Assembly (NCBI RefSeq): GCF_004000825.1
Contig: NZ_BILZ01000013.1
Span: 1-64,000 of the forward strand
Reading direction: 5' to 3'
From: Paenibacillus kobensis NBRC 15729
GTDB lineage: Bacteria; Bacillota; Bacilli; Paenibacillales; Paenibacillaceae
Length of the DNA: 64,000 nucleotides
Part shown: piece after piece, positions 14,868 through 23,642 of the stretch
Layout: every line of letters begins with the position of its first letter
How positions within the stretch are numbered: the first letter of the stretch is position 1
Notes under the pieces: generated by a model
Told to the model about the DNA's origin: nothing
What the model saw: the letters and a program-made list of their open reading frames with translations, nothing else
Databases searched by the model: none
Translations under genes and position numbers: made by a program

Positions 14868-16055
14868 ATGAAGAAATCGCCATTCAAAATGCTCACTCTC
14901 GCAACAGCAGGCGCTTGTCTGCTCACCCTCTCCGTACCGCTCGCATCGGCTCAAGATGCCGCTAGTCCGGAACCTGTCGCTATCGTTCCGATCTCTGCCC
15001 AGCTTGACCCTGGCAGCGAGCCGGTGACGGCTGTTCCGATCTCCGCACAACTGGATCCGAGCAATGGCCCGGTCACGGCTGTTCCCATCTCGGCTGAGAT
15101 CCCGAACGCCCAAACGGTTACTGTGACGAAGAAGCAGCTTGAGGTAGACTTCCCTGCCGATGTTATCAAGGTTACGATTGAGCTCCCGGTAATTAGCGGC
15201 ATGACGGATGCCAGCTACCAAGAGAAGTTGAACAAGGCGATTGAGAAGACTGCCCTGGCGGACTTGGAATCGATGAAGAAACCAGCCGCAGAAGACAAGG
15301 CATCTGCTGAGCAATACGATTATCCATTCCGTCAGCACGAGCTCTATGTGTCCTATGAAGTGAAGTCAGACGGCAATGCCGACAGCGGCAATGTGTTGTC
15401 GATTCTCGTCAATACCTATATGTACACCGGCGGAGCGCACGGCATGACGCGCGTCGATTCCTATAATGCGCAGACGAATGCCGAAGCATCCACGCTGACG
15501 TTGAAGCAAGCGCTGGGCGAGGGCGGCCTTAAGAAGGCCAACAACGCCGTATACCAGCAAATTCTTAAAAATCGGGACAACTACTACACGGATGTATTCG
15601 ATATTTTCAAAGGGATTTCAGCCGAGATGCCTTTCTTCATGGAGAACGGAACCGTCAATCTTGTCTTCCAGCAGTATGAAATCGCTCCTTACGCAAGCGG
15701 CGTCAACTACGTCGCCGTAACCGACAAAGCCGGCGCAATCGGAACGGTTACGCTGACACCGGCAGGCCCGGCGAACGCACGGCTCGTACCGCTCCGCCAA
15801 GCAGCAGAAGCGCTCGGCTACAAGATTGTCTGGAACAACCGCACGCAGAGCGTCGAGCTGTCCCGCGGTGCGCAGTGGACTTCCGTTACGGTCGGCAAGA
15901 ACAGCTATTTCGCGAATAAGATGGCTCCAGTAAAGCTTAGCGCTGCACCGACTGTCATCAAAGGCACTGTATACGTGCCCGTTCACTTCTTCGACAGCAT
16001 TCTGAAGCTACGCGTCATTGCGAACGACTCCGGCTCCATTACGATCAGCGGCTAA
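14868..16055 (+). CDS. Secreted stalk-domain protein with DUF3298-like domain and N-terminal repeats
   Basis: A 395-residue exported protein. A signal peptide ends near PLASAQDA (about residue 29). Next come two and a half copies of a 16-residue repeat, VPISAQLDPGSEPVTA and VPISAQLDPSNGPVTA, ending VPISAEIPN (about residues 40-80). The central part (about 85-280) resembles the PdaC/DUF4163-DUF3298 type found in RsiV-like and peptidoglycan deacetylase proteins (NTYMYTGGAHGMTRVDSYN is the characteristic block). The C-terminus is a copper amine oxidase N-terminal-like stalk domain (RLVPLRQAAEALGYKIVWN, GTVYVPVHFF). It has no catalytic domain or SLH anchor. The ATG follows CAGGAGG. Its function is unknown, probably extracellular or cell-wall-associated. 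Confidence 0.8.
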   Translation: MKKSPFKMLTLATAGACLLTLSVPLASAQDAASPEPVAIVPISAQLDPGSEPVTAVPISAQLDPSNGPVTAVPISAEIPNAQTVTVTKKQLEVDFPADVIKVTIELPVISGMTDASYQEKLNKAIEKTALADLESMKKPAAEDKASAEQYDYPFRQHELYVSYEVKSDGNADSGNVLSILVNTYMYTGGAHGMTRVDSYNAQTNAEASTLTLKQALGEGGLKKANNAVYQQILKNRDNYYTDVFDIFKGISAEMPFFMENGTVNLVFQQYEIAPYASGVNYVAVTDKAGAIGTVTLTPAGPANARLVPLRQAAEALGYKIVWNNRTQSVELSRGAQWTSVTVGKNSYFANKMAPVKLSAAPTVIKGTVYVPVHFFDSILKLRVIANDSGSITISG

Positions 16056-16064
16056 TTAGGACAA

Positions 16065-16122
16065 AATAAGGGCCGTTTCTCCTTGGCGATAGTCATGATG
16101 CCAAAGAGGAACGACCCTTATT
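16065..16122. terminator. Bidirectional terminator
   Basis: AATAAGGGCCGTTTCTCC and GGAACGACCCTTATT form a long stem with a few mismatches, between convergent genes ending at 16055 and 16118. The hairpin slightly overlaps the stop region of the XRE gene. The flanking AAAATAA and TTATT give short U tracts in both directions. Confidence 0.75.
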
Positions 16123-16498
16123 CATCTTCCAATGCTTTCTTCGTCTGCTCGACGATCCGCATGAACGTCTTGAACGCCTTCGGCGTCATCTCACGCTTCG
16201 CGCGCAGAATGAACTGCACTTCCGGCTCATACAACACGCTTTCTTCCTTCACAAGCCCAGAGACGGGAGCATACCCGGCCTGCATCAACAACTCATTCAA
16301 GTCGACACCGTTCAGTGCCTGACCGAGCGCGACGACCGTTTCCCGGGATGGAGAGAACCGCCCCTTCTCGATGGAGCTGATGAACGAATAGCTGATGCCG
16401 GATCGGTCCGCCAAATCCCGCAGCGACAAATTATTCGTTAAGCGGAGCCGCCGAATGGTAAGTCCGAACTCTTTCTTATCCGTCCATTCGCTATCCAT
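16118..16498 (-). CDS. XRE-family transcriptional regulator
   Basis: A 126-residue regulator with an N-terminal helix-turn-helix of the Cro/XRE type (FGLTIRRLRLTNNLSLRDLA, SGISYSFISSIEKGRFSPSRETV; residues about 8-65). The C-terminal part has LLMQAGYAP and an alpha-helical tail. The start at 16498 follows GGGTGAT; the longer open frame upstream has no site and runs through the divergent promoter region. It is divergent from a second XRE gene at 16678 with palindromes between. The pair looks like a small switch of the phage or mobile-element repressor style, but no other mobile genes are nearby. Targets are unknown. Confidence 0.8.
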   Translation of the reverse strand: MDSEWTDKKEFGLTIRRLRLTNNLSLRDLADRSGISYSFISSIEKGRFSPSRETVVALGQALNGVDLNELLMQAGYAPVSGLVKEESVLYEPEVQFILRAKREMTPKAFKTFMRIVEQTKKALEDE

Positions 16499-16585
16499 TC
16501 CCACAATCACCCAACACCATCTTACTTGTTTCGTCTCGCGAAACACAATCTTTTGCCCAAAACATGTGAACCTAACCGAAACAAA

Positions 16586-16604
16586 TGTGTTGTCATTCAA
16601 CACA
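16586..16604. promoter_or_regulatory. Palindrome between two divergent XRE genes
   Basis: TGTGTTG and CAACACA arms are separated by 5 bases. A second smaller palindrome, GTTTCGTCTCGCGAAAC, lies near 16528. Both suit operators for one or both XRE regulators. Confidence 0.5.
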
Positions 16605-16677
16605 ATTTACTGTATATTATTTTCATGGACAATTTTGTAACTTATGTCGATTACTACTTTTGTTGGCGGTGATTTGA

Positions 16678-16944
16678 ATGGCTCCCCCTGCAGTAATCGG
16701 GAATCGTATTTCCCGAGTTCGCAAGCTGCGCGGAATTACCCAGCAGCAATTGGCCGATGCGCTCGGCATCGACCGGGCTTCTCTGTCACAGATCGAGACG
16801 GGACGTTATTCCCCGCGAGCGGAGACGATTCGCAAGCTCTCCGACTACTTCCAGTTGCCGATCGGCGATCTGTTCTTTAACCCTACGCTTCCGTCCGACC
16901 GCGATCGGCTCGGCACCGTACTCGTTCCCGTCGTGAACAAGTAG
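16678..16944 (+). CDS. Small XRE-family transcriptional regulator
   Basis: An 88-residue protein that is almost entirely one helix-turn-helix domain: ISRVRKLRGITQQQLADALG, then IDRASLSQIETGRYSPRAET and IRKLSDYFQLPIGDLFFNP. The C-terminus is a short tail with no effector domain. GGCGGTGAT lies 5 bases before the ATG at 16678. It is divergent from the XRE gene ending at 16498 and is followed by the hairpin that also terminates the qox operon. Single-domain XRE proteins of this type often act as repressors; the target is not known here. Confidence 0.8.
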   Translation: MAPPAVIGNRISRVRKLRGITQQQLADALGIDRASLSQIETGRYSPRAETIRKLSDYFQLPIGDLFFNPTLPSDRDRLGTVLVPVVNK

Positions 16945-16992
16945 ACAAGCCCAAGTCCTCTTCAGCATGATGCACCTGCCGGTGAGCGACAA

Positions 16993-17047
16993 CAAGAAGA
17001 AGCCGCCCCGACCGCCTCCTATAGAGGCAGCCGGGACGGCTTCTTCT
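16993..17047 (-). terminator. Terminator of the qox operon
   Basis: AAGAAGCCGCCCCGACCGCC and its imperfect complement GGCAGCCGGGACGGCTTCTT form a long GC-rich stem, followed on the minus strand by TTCTTGTTG. It lies 19 bases past the qoxD stop and may also serve the small XRE gene on the plus strand. Confidence 0.75.
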
Positions 17048-17065
17048 CGTGCCGCTGCGCTTAAC

Positions 17066-17422
17066 TTAATGCGCAACCGTATTATAAGCCATAATCCAGA
17101 TCGAGCCGGCAACGACGACGACCAGAATCAGCACCGCGAATAACAGCGCGGCAATGTTCCACTTCGCGTTCTCGCCTTCCTTCAGATGCATGAAGAACCA
17201 GAGCTGTACGGCGAATTGCAGGACGGCAAGGATGAGAATCAGCACAATCGTGCCGTTCTTGCTCATCATATCGTTCATAACGACGACGAGCGGAATGATC
17301 GTCAAGACGATCGACAGGAGAAACCCGATTACGTAAGATTTCAGCGAGCCGTGCCCGCCTTCATGGCCATCATGACCATGTCCGTGCCCGTGAGAGCCGT
17401 GCGAATGCGTCGATTGCGCCAT
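17066..17422 (-). CDS. qoxD: Quinol oxidase subunit IV
   Basis: A 118-residue membrane protein with a His/Gly-rich N-terminus (HSHGSHGHGHGHDGHEGGHG) and three transmembrane segments (about 28-48, 57-77 and 86-110). The middle block IVLILILAVLQFAVQLWFFMHL is typical of CyoD/QoxD subunit IV. This subunit assists assembly and stability of the heme-copper oxidase and carries no redox centre. The His-rich leader also occurs in the next subunit upstream. It is the last gene of the qoxABCD operon, one base after qoxC, and is followed by a terminator. Confidence 0.9.
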   Translation of the reverse strand: MAQSTHSHGSHGHGHGHDGHEGGHGSLKSYVIGFLLSIVLTIIPLVVVMNDMMSKNGTIVLILILAVLQFAVQLWFFMHLKEGENAKWNIAALLFAVLILVVVVAGSIWIMAYNTVAH

Positions 17423-17423
17423 C

Positions 17424-18041
17424 TTACATCACCCCCATCAAGTAAACGACCGTCAGAACGAAAATCCATACGACGTCGAGGAAGTGCCAGTACAGGCTGA
17501 GCACTTCGACTTTACGCTTCGTAACCGGCGTAATGCCGCGTTTGCTAAGCTGAATCATAAGACCGACCATCCAGACGAGACCGATCGAAACGTGCAATCC
17601 GTGCGTGCCGACGAGCGTGAAGAAGCCAGACAGGAAGCCGCTCGTCGAGATCGTCGCGCCTTCATGCACCATATCGATAAACTCCGTTACCTCGAGCGTG
17701 ATGAACGCAGCACCGAGAATAGCTGTAACGGCGAGCCAGCCGATAAGCGCCTTCTTCTTGCCGGCATGCATCATCAATACCGCGAGCCCGCTCGTGAACG
17801 AGCTCGTCAGCAGGATGAACGTTTCGGCGATGACGCCCGGCATTTTGAACAATTCTTCCGCCGTCGGGCCGCCTGCCGTATTGTTGCGCAGGACGACGTA
17901 GACAGCGAACAGACAACCGAAGATGATGACGTCCGTCATCAGGAATATCCAGAAACCTAATGTTTTGAGCGACTCCAAATCATGATGCCCATGCTCATGA
18001 TCATGATGGCCGCCCGCATGTTGCGAGGCTGGTTTTGCCAT
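17424..18041 (-). CDS. qoxC: Quinol oxidase subunit III
   Basis: A 205-residue membrane protein with five transmembrane segments of the cytochrome oxidase subunit III family. Typical blocks are LGFWIFLMTDVIIFGCLFA, ETFILLTSSFTSGLAVLMM, FFTLVGTHGLHVSIGLVWM and LYWHFLDVVWIFVLTVVYL, the last with the conserved His and Asp. The N-terminus is His-rich (HHDHEHGHHDLE). It binds no metal centre; it stabilises subunit I and may guide protons or oxygen. It overlaps qoxB by one base and is followed closely by qoxD. Confidence 0.93.
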   Translation of the reverse strand: MAKPASQHAGGHHDHEHGHHDLESLKTLGFWIFLMTDVIIFGCLFAVYVVLRNNTAGGPTAEELFKMPGVIAETFILLTSSFTSGLAVLMMHAGKKKALIGWLAVTAILGAAFITLEVTEFIDMVHEGATISTSGFLSGFFTLVGTHGLHVSIGLVWMVGLMIQLSKRGITPVTKRKVEVLSLYWHFLDVVWIFVLTVVYLMGVM

Positions 18042-20014
18042 TAGATCGACGCCTCCTTCAATGCTGCTGCTTTCTCCGTACGTTCGATTTCATCCACTGG
18101 GATGTAGTAATCGTCATCGTACGTGAACGAGCGGGCAATCATACAGACGGCTACGCCGACCATCGACGGAATCGCCATCCACAACCAATCCCATACGAAA
18201 CCGAAGCCTGCCCCGAACCAGAACACCGACATGATGAACGGAATGGACGAGTTTTTCGGCATATGGATCGGCTGCAGCGCTGGTTTCGGAGCCAACTTCT
18301 CGCCTTTGGCCAGCTTCTGCTTCGTCTCCCACCAATCGTCGACATCGTTAACGACTGGCTCAGTTGCAAAGTTATACAGCGGCGCAGGCGACGGAATCGA
18401 CCACTCGAGCGTACGGCCGTCCCAATGGTCGCCCTTCGCCCGTTTGAAGAACCGAATGCTGTGCGCGATTTGCCATACTTGGAACAGGAAGCCCGCTCCC
18501 ATCAAGAAACCGCCGACCGTCGAGATCATGTTGAGCGGTCCCCAACCCATGTCGAAGTCATACGTGTACAGACGGCGCGTCATGCCATCGAGACCCAGGA
18601 AGTACTGCGGCATGAAGCAGACGTAGAAGCCGATGTTCCACAGCCAGAACGCCCATTTGCCGAGGTGCTCGTTGAGCGCGAAGCCGAACATTTTTGGCCA
18701 CCAATAATACAGACCTGCGAAATAACCGAATGCGACACCGCCGATAAGCACTTGGTGGAAGTGCGCAATCAGGAAGTAGCTGTTATGGAACTGGAAGTCC
18801 GCCGGTGCAACCGACAACAGCACGCCCGTCATACCGCCGACGACAAAGCACGGAATGAACGCGATCGTCCACATCATCGGCGTTGTGAACCGGATACGGC
18901 CGCGGAACATCGTGAACAGCCAGTTGAATATTTTGACACCGGTCGGTATGGCGATAATCATTGTTGAAACGGCGAAGAACGCATTGACGTCCGCGCCTGA
19001 GCCCATTGTGAAGAAGTGGTGGGCCCAAGTGAAGAAGGACATAACGGCAATACCGATCATGGCGAATACCATGGACGTGTAGCCGAACAATTTTTTACGG
19101 GAGAATGTCGCCACAACCTCGGAGAAAATACCGAAGGCCGGTACGACGACAATATAGACTTCCGGATGTCCCCACATCCAAATCATGTTGATGTACATCA
19201 TCGGGTTGCCGCCCGCATCAAGCGTGAAGAAGTGCGCACCCATGAACCGGTCCAGGAACAGGAGGGCCATCGTCACCGTCAGGATCGGGAAGGCGAACAG
19301 AATCATCAAGCAGCTGGACAATACCGACCAAGTGAACATCGGCATCTTCATCAGCTTCATGCCAGGAGCGCGCATTTTCAGAATCGTCACGACGAAGTTG
19401 ATACCCGTCGCGAGCGAGCCGATACCGGAAATCTGAATGCCCCAGATGTAGAAGTTTTGTCCGACGCCCGGGCTGTGCGACAGCTCTGACAGCGGTGGAT
19501 ATGCGACCCATCCGGCATCCGGCGAGCCGCCGATGACGAACGATACGTTGAATAGCATCGCGCCGAAGAAGAATAGCCAGAAGCTGAGTGAGTTTAAGAA
19601 CGGGTACGCGACGTCGCGCGCACCGATCTGCAGCGGTACGGCGATATTGAACAGACCGAACATAAGCGGCATCGCCATGAACAGAATCATGATGACGCCG
19701 TGCGTCGTAAAGATGGCGTTATAGTGCTCGGCATGCAGGAAGTTGGTATCCGGCATGGCCAGCTGTACCCGCATGAGCAGCGCGTCGACGCCGCCGCGGA
19801 ACAACATCATAATCGAAGCAATGATATACATGATGCCGACGCGTTTATGGTCAACTGTTGTCAACCATTCACGCCAGAGCCATCCCCACTTCTTGAAGAT
19901 CGTGAGGACGAGTACGATCGCCACCATGGCAAGCGCTATGCTAACCTGTGCGCCCAGAATGAGCGGGTCACCGGTTACGAAGAAATCCGAGAAACTTTCT
20001 AAGTTCCCCCACAT
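18041..20014 (-). CDS. qoxB: Quinol oxidase subunit I (heme-copper catalytic subunit)
   Basis: A 657-residue polytopic subunit I of the aa3-type menaquinol oxidase. The heme and copper ligands are visible: TTHGVIMILFMAMPLMFG (low-spin heme His), WMWGHPEVYIVVVPAFG (Cu-B His and its cross-linked Tyr), WAHHFFTMG (the Cu-B His pair) and HNSYFLIAHFHQVLIGG (high-spin and low-spin heme His). K- and D-channel residues appear conserved in the same blocks. It couples quinol oxidation to proton pumping and water formation. The ATG follows AAAGGAGG. It is the second gene of qoxABCD. Confidence 0.96.
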   Translation of the reverse strand: MWGNLESFSDFFVTGDPLILGAQVSIALAMVAIVLVLTIFKKWGWLWREWLTTVDHKRVGIMYIIASIMMLFRGGVDALLMRVQLAMPDTNFLHAEHYNAIFTTHGVIMILFMAMPLMFGLFNIAVPLQIGARDVAYPFLNSLSFWLFFFGAMLFNVSFVIGGSPDAGWVAYPPLSELSHSPGVGQNFYIWGIQISGIGSLATGINFVVTILKMRAPGMKLMKMPMFTWSVLSSCLMILFAFPILTVTMALLFLDRFMGAHFFTLDAGGNPMMYINMIWMWGHPEVYIVVVPAFGIFSEVVATFSRKKLFGYTSMVFAMIGIAVMSFFTWAHHFFTMGSGADVNAFFAVSTMIIAIPTGVKIFNWLFTMFRGRIRFTTPMMWTIAFIPCFVVGGMTGVLLSVAPADFQFHNSYFLIAHFHQVLIGGVAFGYFAGLYYWWPKMFGFALNEHLGKWAFWLWNIGFYVCFMPQYFLGLDGMTRRLYTYDFDMGWGPLNMISTVGGFLMGAGFLFQVWQIAHSIRFFKRAKGDHWDGRTLEWSIPSPAPLYNFATEPVVNDVDDWWETKQKLAKGEKLAPKPALQPIHMPKNSSIPFIMSVFWFGAGFGFVWDWLWMAIPSMVGVAVCMIARSFTYDDDYYIPVDEIERTEKAAALKEASI

Positions 20015-20129
20015 AGTCGCCGCCTCCTTTCATTATCCCTATAGGTTAATAGTTTGTTAGTTACTGCTGAGCAGGCATTCGTGAGACACGCTTCGAAATG
20101 TAGCGATGCGCGCTGCAACACAGTGCCTG

Positions 20130-21011
20130 TTATTTTTCTTCGCTGCCGTGGTGATGACCTTCGCCGACGACATACTTGTTAACGATCTTATCGTACAACC
20201 CATCCGGGAACGAGTTGAACGTCTGCACAGCCGAGGAACTTGGTTCCGCCAGCTTCTCATAACCATCCAGCGTCAATGCAGTTGGACCCGATTTGACTTC
20301 CGATACCCATTTGCTGAAGTCATCATCACTAGTCGCATCCACTTGGAAGCGCATGTCCGCGAAGTTCGGACCACTGAAGTTCGCGCCTGATCCATAGTAG
20401 CTGCCCGGCTCATCCGCTTGCAGGAACAACGTCATGTTCATGCCGGACATCGTATACATCTGGCCCCCAAGCTGCGGAATCCAGAACGAGTTCATCGGCG
20501 CATCGGACGTCAATTGGAATTTAATCGGCCGATCTTCCGGGATTTTAATGTAGTTGACCGTAGCAATGCCTTCTTCCGGATACGTAAACAGCCATTTCCA
20601 GTCAAGCGACGTCGCTTGAATGACGAGCGGCTTCTTATCCGATTCCAGCGGCTTGGACGGCTCCAGCGCATACGTATACTTGACCGTAATAACACCCAAC
20701 ACGCCGATTACGATAATCGGAATAGCCCACCATGTAATCTCGGCTTTCGTGTTGTGCGACCAAGTCGGCTTATATGCCGCCTTATTGTCCGGTTTATCCC
20801 GATAGCGCCATACAATCCATGCCGTCAGTATGATGACCGGCACAAGTACGACCGCACACAGAATCGTTGAAATGACAATCAAATCCCGCTGATCCGCACC
20901 GATCGGCCCTTTCGGATCCAGAACCATCATTGACGAGCTGCAACCAGACAGCATAACCGTCATGATGAGCATCAGCAGCCCGATTCCATACTTGGTTAGT
21001 TTCGATCGCAT
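20130..21011 (-). CDS. qoxA: Quinol oxidase subunit II (lipoprotein)
   Basis: A lipoprotein of about 293 residues. Its signal peptide ends in VMLSGC, and two membrane helices follow, then a periplasmic cupredoxin-like domain (PLVIQATSLDWKWLFTYPEEG, NSFWIPQLGGQMYTMSGM). The Cys/His ligands of a Cu-A centre are absent: the usual C...C..H..M region reads GSGANFSGPNFADMRF. This identifies a quinol oxidase, not a cytochrome c oxidase. I place the start at 21011 because it leaves GGAG 12 bases upstream and a compact signal peptide; ATGs at 21023 and 21032 are alternatives. A 115-bp gap separates it from qoxB. The C-terminus is His/Glu-rich. Confidence 0.93.
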   Translation of the reverse strand: MRSKLTKYGIGLLMLIMTVMLSGCSSSMMVLDPKGPIGADQRDLIVISTILCAVVLVPVIILTAWIVWRYRDKPDNKAAYKPTWSHNTKAEITWWAIPIIVIGVLGVITVKYTYALEPSKPLESDKKPLVIQATSLDWKWLFTYPEEGIATVNYIKIPEDRPIKFQLTSDAPMNSFWIPQLGGQMYTMSGMNMTLFLQADEPGSYYGSGANFSGPNFADMRFQVDATSDDDFSKWVSEVKSGPTALTLDGYEKLAEPSSSAVQTFNSFPDGLYDKIVNKYVVGEGHHHGSEEK

Positions 21012-21314
21012 GTTTGTCTTCATCTCCTTCATCCCACCCGAACGCCCCCCGTTCGGAGGTTCCATCCGAGTCATTCACGAATTGCTATCCATACGATAAC
21101 AGATCAATTACCCGATTACGCCCCTGTTTGCAAATACGTCAATTATTATTCTCTAATCTGTAAAACAAAGTTCACCATATCGACACGGAGAAGGCTAAGC
21201 TTTCCTTTCAAGTGCAGGGAGGACGGCTTTTGGCCGGTTTACTGCCCCAATGGGACGAATTTTGGCGTAATCTTCATCCGATGGACACGTCCTATTATCT
21301 GCATTTGTGACAAC
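21012..21314. other. Intergenic region upstream of qoxA
   Basis: This stretch of about 300 bases holds no convincing gene on either strand. It must contain the qox promoter and is AT-rich around 21100-21180 (GTCAATTATTATTCTC). I could not assign a specific operator. Confidence 0.5.
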
Positions 21315-21340
21315 AAAAAACCCCTCCGAAGAGGGGTTGC
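21315..21340 (-). terminator. Strong terminator after the small membrane protein gene
   Basis: AACCCCTC/GAGGGGTT arms enclose a TTCG-type tetraloop, followed on the minus strand by TTTTTTG. It lies about 35 bases past the stop at 21375. Confidence 0.9.
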
Positions 21341-21374
21341 ATCAATTTCTGTTTAATTTTGAACGAATCCGGTG

Positions 21375-21656
21375 TTACTGGTCGTGATTGTCATTGTTGT
21401 GATCCGACTGCTCGCGTCTTGTATTGACAAGATGAATCGCCGTGCGGATGACATAGATGTGTACGCTGCCGACCAGAAATCCGATTCCGATCATCAGACC
21501 CCAGTTACGGTCATTGAATGGCTGCAAATACATCAGACATAATACAACGCCAATTGTCAAAGCGGCCCATGCGGCGATCGTCATAATCCATACGAGCGGC
21601 CGGAATCCGCGTTCAGTCATTATTCTGCTCGTAATCGATGTCGTCTTCGTCGTCAT
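21375..21656 (-). CDS. Small two-helix membrane protein of unknown function
   Basis: A 93-residue protein with two transmembrane segments (about residues 21-42 and 52-72) separated by QPFNDRNWG, and a charged, Asn/Asp-rich C-terminus (REQSDHNNDNHDQ). The arrangement recalls YiaA/YiaB-type two-helix proteins, but the match is not strong enough to assign. The ATG at 21656 follows GAGGAG at a suitable distance; the longer open frame upstream lacks a site. It stands as a single gene with its own terminator, between uxaC and the qox operon. I do not recognise a function. Confidence 0.65.
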   Translation of the reverse strand: MTTKTTSITSRIMTERGFRPLVWIMTIAAWAALTIGVVLCLMYLQPFNDRNWGLMIGIGFLVGSVHIYVIRTAIHLVNTRREQSDHNNDNHDQ

Positions 21657-21842
21657 GGTGAACACGCTCCTCGTTTGTAAGTGGTTACAAATATAGTATA
21701 CCACAAACGCGAGAGAATTGTTCATATTTTGTTCAAAAAATGATCAAACTTCGGACAAAAGTTGCTGCCAGCTGCTTTCCAGCCGCTTACTGCTCTGGAA
21801 ACCCGTATTTTGCATGTCCGGGGCTGTGCTTCATTGACGCAC

Positions 21843-23243
21843 TTAGAAACCGAAATATTGATCGGCATTCTCGTAGCAAATACCGCGTACAACCGTGCTC
21901 AGCAGCTCGTCGTCATTCGGAACTTCGCCGTCCTCGACCCATTGACCGATCAAATTGCAGAGAATACGGCGGAAATACTCATGGCGAGTGTAAGACAGGA
22001 AGCTGCGCGAATCGGTCAACATGCCGACGAAGCGGCTTAGCAAGCCGAAGTTAGCCAGCGTGTTCATTTGTACCAGCATACCGTCCTTCGTATCGTTAAA
22101 CCACCATGCGGAGCCGAACTGAATTTTGCCTGGCGTGCCGCCGCCTTGGAAGCTGCCCATGATCGTACCGATTGCGTTGTAATCGTTCGGGTTGAGCGAG
22201 TATAGAATCGTCTTCGGCAGCTTGTTGTTGTCATCAAGCGCGCTCAGCAGCCTCGTAAGAGCGTAAGCAACGGGACTGTCGTTGATCGAGTCGAAGCCGG
22301 TATCCGGTCCGAGCTCGCGGAACGCCCGCTTGTTGTTGTTGCGGTTCGCGTTGATATGGAACTGGCTGGACCAACCATGTTCTGCATACCGGCTGCCGAT
22401 ATGTACGAGCGTGAACGTCTTATATTTCGCTTCCGCTTCCGCGCTTACTTTCTCACCGCTCATCGCGGCTGCGAATATACCGGCTGCTTCTTCCTTCGTC
22501 ACATCTGCATACATCATGTTGTCGAGTGCAAGGTCGGCTACGCGGCAGCCGACTTCGTGGAAGAAGTTGATCCGGTCGTCGAGCGCGGACAACAATTCGT
22601 CATAGGATGCAATCGGTTTGCCGTTGACTGCCGCTAGCTTACCGACATAATCGGCGAAGCCGTCACGGTTCACTTCGATCGCACGGTCCGGACGGAACGA
22701 AGGCAGCACTTTCACGTCACGGAACGTTTCGTCTTGCTTCAATTTAATATGCCATTCCAGCGAATCGATTGGATCGTCGGTCGTGCAGATCACTTTAACA
22801 TTCGATTTGCGGATGAAATCGCGCGCCCCATAGCCTTCTTCGCCTAGCTGCGCGTTGACGCGCTCCCAGATCGATGGCGCATTGCGTTCATTAATCAAGT
22901 CATACACGCCGAAATAACGTTGAAGCTCCAGGTGCGACCAGTGATACAGCGGGTTGCCGATGGCCATAGGCACCGTGCGTGCAAAAGCCATGAAACGGTC
23001 GTAATCGTCCGCACCGCCTGTAATGAGATGCTCTTCTACACCATTAGCACGCATGGCGCGCCATTTGTAATGATCGCCCGACAGCCAAGCGTCGGTCAGA
23101 TTGCGGAACTTCTTGTTCTCGTAGATCTCTTGCGGGCTAAGATGGCAGTGATAGTCAATGATCGGTAGATCCTTCGCATACTGTTCATAGAGACGAACCG
23201 CCGTCCCCGTACGGAGCAAAAATTGTTCATTCATAAATGGCTT
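21843..23243 (-). CDS. uxaC: Glucuronate (uronate) isomerase
   Basis: A 466-residue enzyme matching UxaC, of the amidohydrolase superfamily, in length and sequence. Near the start are PIIDYHCHLSPQEIYENK, with the metal-binding HxH, and LTDAWLSGDHYKWRAMRANG; the centre has ICTTDDPIDSLEWH; and later blocks read HIGSRYAEHGWSSQFHINANRNNNKR and CRVADLALDN (shown here as shorter overlapping parts). It interconverts glucuronate/fructuronate and galacturonate/tagaturonate in the cytosol. The ATG at 23243 gives the standard length; the longer frame upstream was rejected. No other uronate genes are adjacent, although a sugar ABC transporter lies 6 kb away. No clear terminator was found. Confidence 0.95.
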   Translation of the reverse strand, partial: KPFMNEQFLLRTGTAVRLYEQYAKDLPIIDYHCHLSPQEIYENKKFRNLTDAWLSGDHYKWRAMRANGVEEHLITGGADDYDRFMAFARTVPMAIGNPLYHWSHLELQRYFGVYDLINERNAPSIWERVNAQLGEEGYGARDFIRKSNVKVICTTDDPIDSLEWHIKLKQDETFRDVKVLPSFRPDRAIEVNRDGFADYVGKLAAVNGKPIASYDELLSALDDRINFFHEVGCRVADLALDNMMYADVTKEEAAGIFAAAMSGEKVSAEAEAKYKTFTLVHIGSRYAEHGWSSQFHINANRNNNKRAFRELGPDTGFDSINDSPVAYALTRLLSALDDNNKLPKTILYSLNPNDYNAIGTIMGSFQGGGTPGKIQFGSAWWFNDTKDGMLVQMNTLANFGLLSRFVGMLTDSRSFLSYTRHEYFRRILCNLIGQWVEDGEVPNDDELLSTVVRGICYENADQYFGF

Positions 23244-23492
23244 CATTAAAAAGGATACCGCCCTTCTTACTATAATGTTCGCGCGGCGCGCGTGAGACAA
23301 CGTTGTTTGTAGACGGATGAATGGGCTTACACTTTCCTATCCTACTCTTTCGCCCGTTTAGATTCAATGCTTGATGCACAGCGGGTAAGCGATTCAGTTC
23401 TATTATGAATGAAATGATGTAACTTTGAAGGAATCCGTGGCCGTGGGCAGTTGAGCGGCGCATGCTCCCGATATGCTTGTGGGTTAAGCGGC
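23244..23492. other. Gene-free stretch between uxaC and the GDSL remnant
   Basis: About 250 bases without a supported gene on either strand. It presumably holds the uxaC promoter (leftward). It also contains decayed sequence in front of the GDSL-hydrolase remnant, with stops in all rightward frames. Confidence 0.5.
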
Positions 23493-23642
23493 ATGCAGCC
23501 GAAGCTGCAGATCGTGAAAGCCCGGTACATGCCGGACGGCCTTCATCCGAATGACGTCGGCCACCAACTGCTTGCACAGCGCATTGCGCCGTTTCTGGAG
23601 ACACTGCAACAAATAAGCGCGCGAAATAACCAGCACCGCTAA
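23493..23642 (+). pseudogene. 3' remnant of a GDSL/SGNH-family hydrolase gene
   Basis: In frame, the last 48 residues read QPKLQIVKARYMPDGLHPND, then VGHQLLAQRIAPFLETL and a short tail. DGLHPNDVGHQLLA is the classic block V of SGNH hydrolases, with the catalytic Asp and His. Everything upstream (blocks I to III, including the catalytic Ser) is missing. An intact terminator sits at the stop codon. The piece therefore looks like the surviving end of a deleted lipase/esterase gene. Confidence 0.7.

Noticed and set aside
16118-16944. Prophage or mobile-element repressor region
   Set aside because: Two XRE genes alone are not enough; no integrase, structural genes, attachment sites or toxin gene were found nearby.
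21843-23243. Uronate utilisation operon
   Set aside because: Only uxaC is present, without kdgK, uxaA/B or a uronate transporter beside it, so no operon can be claimed.
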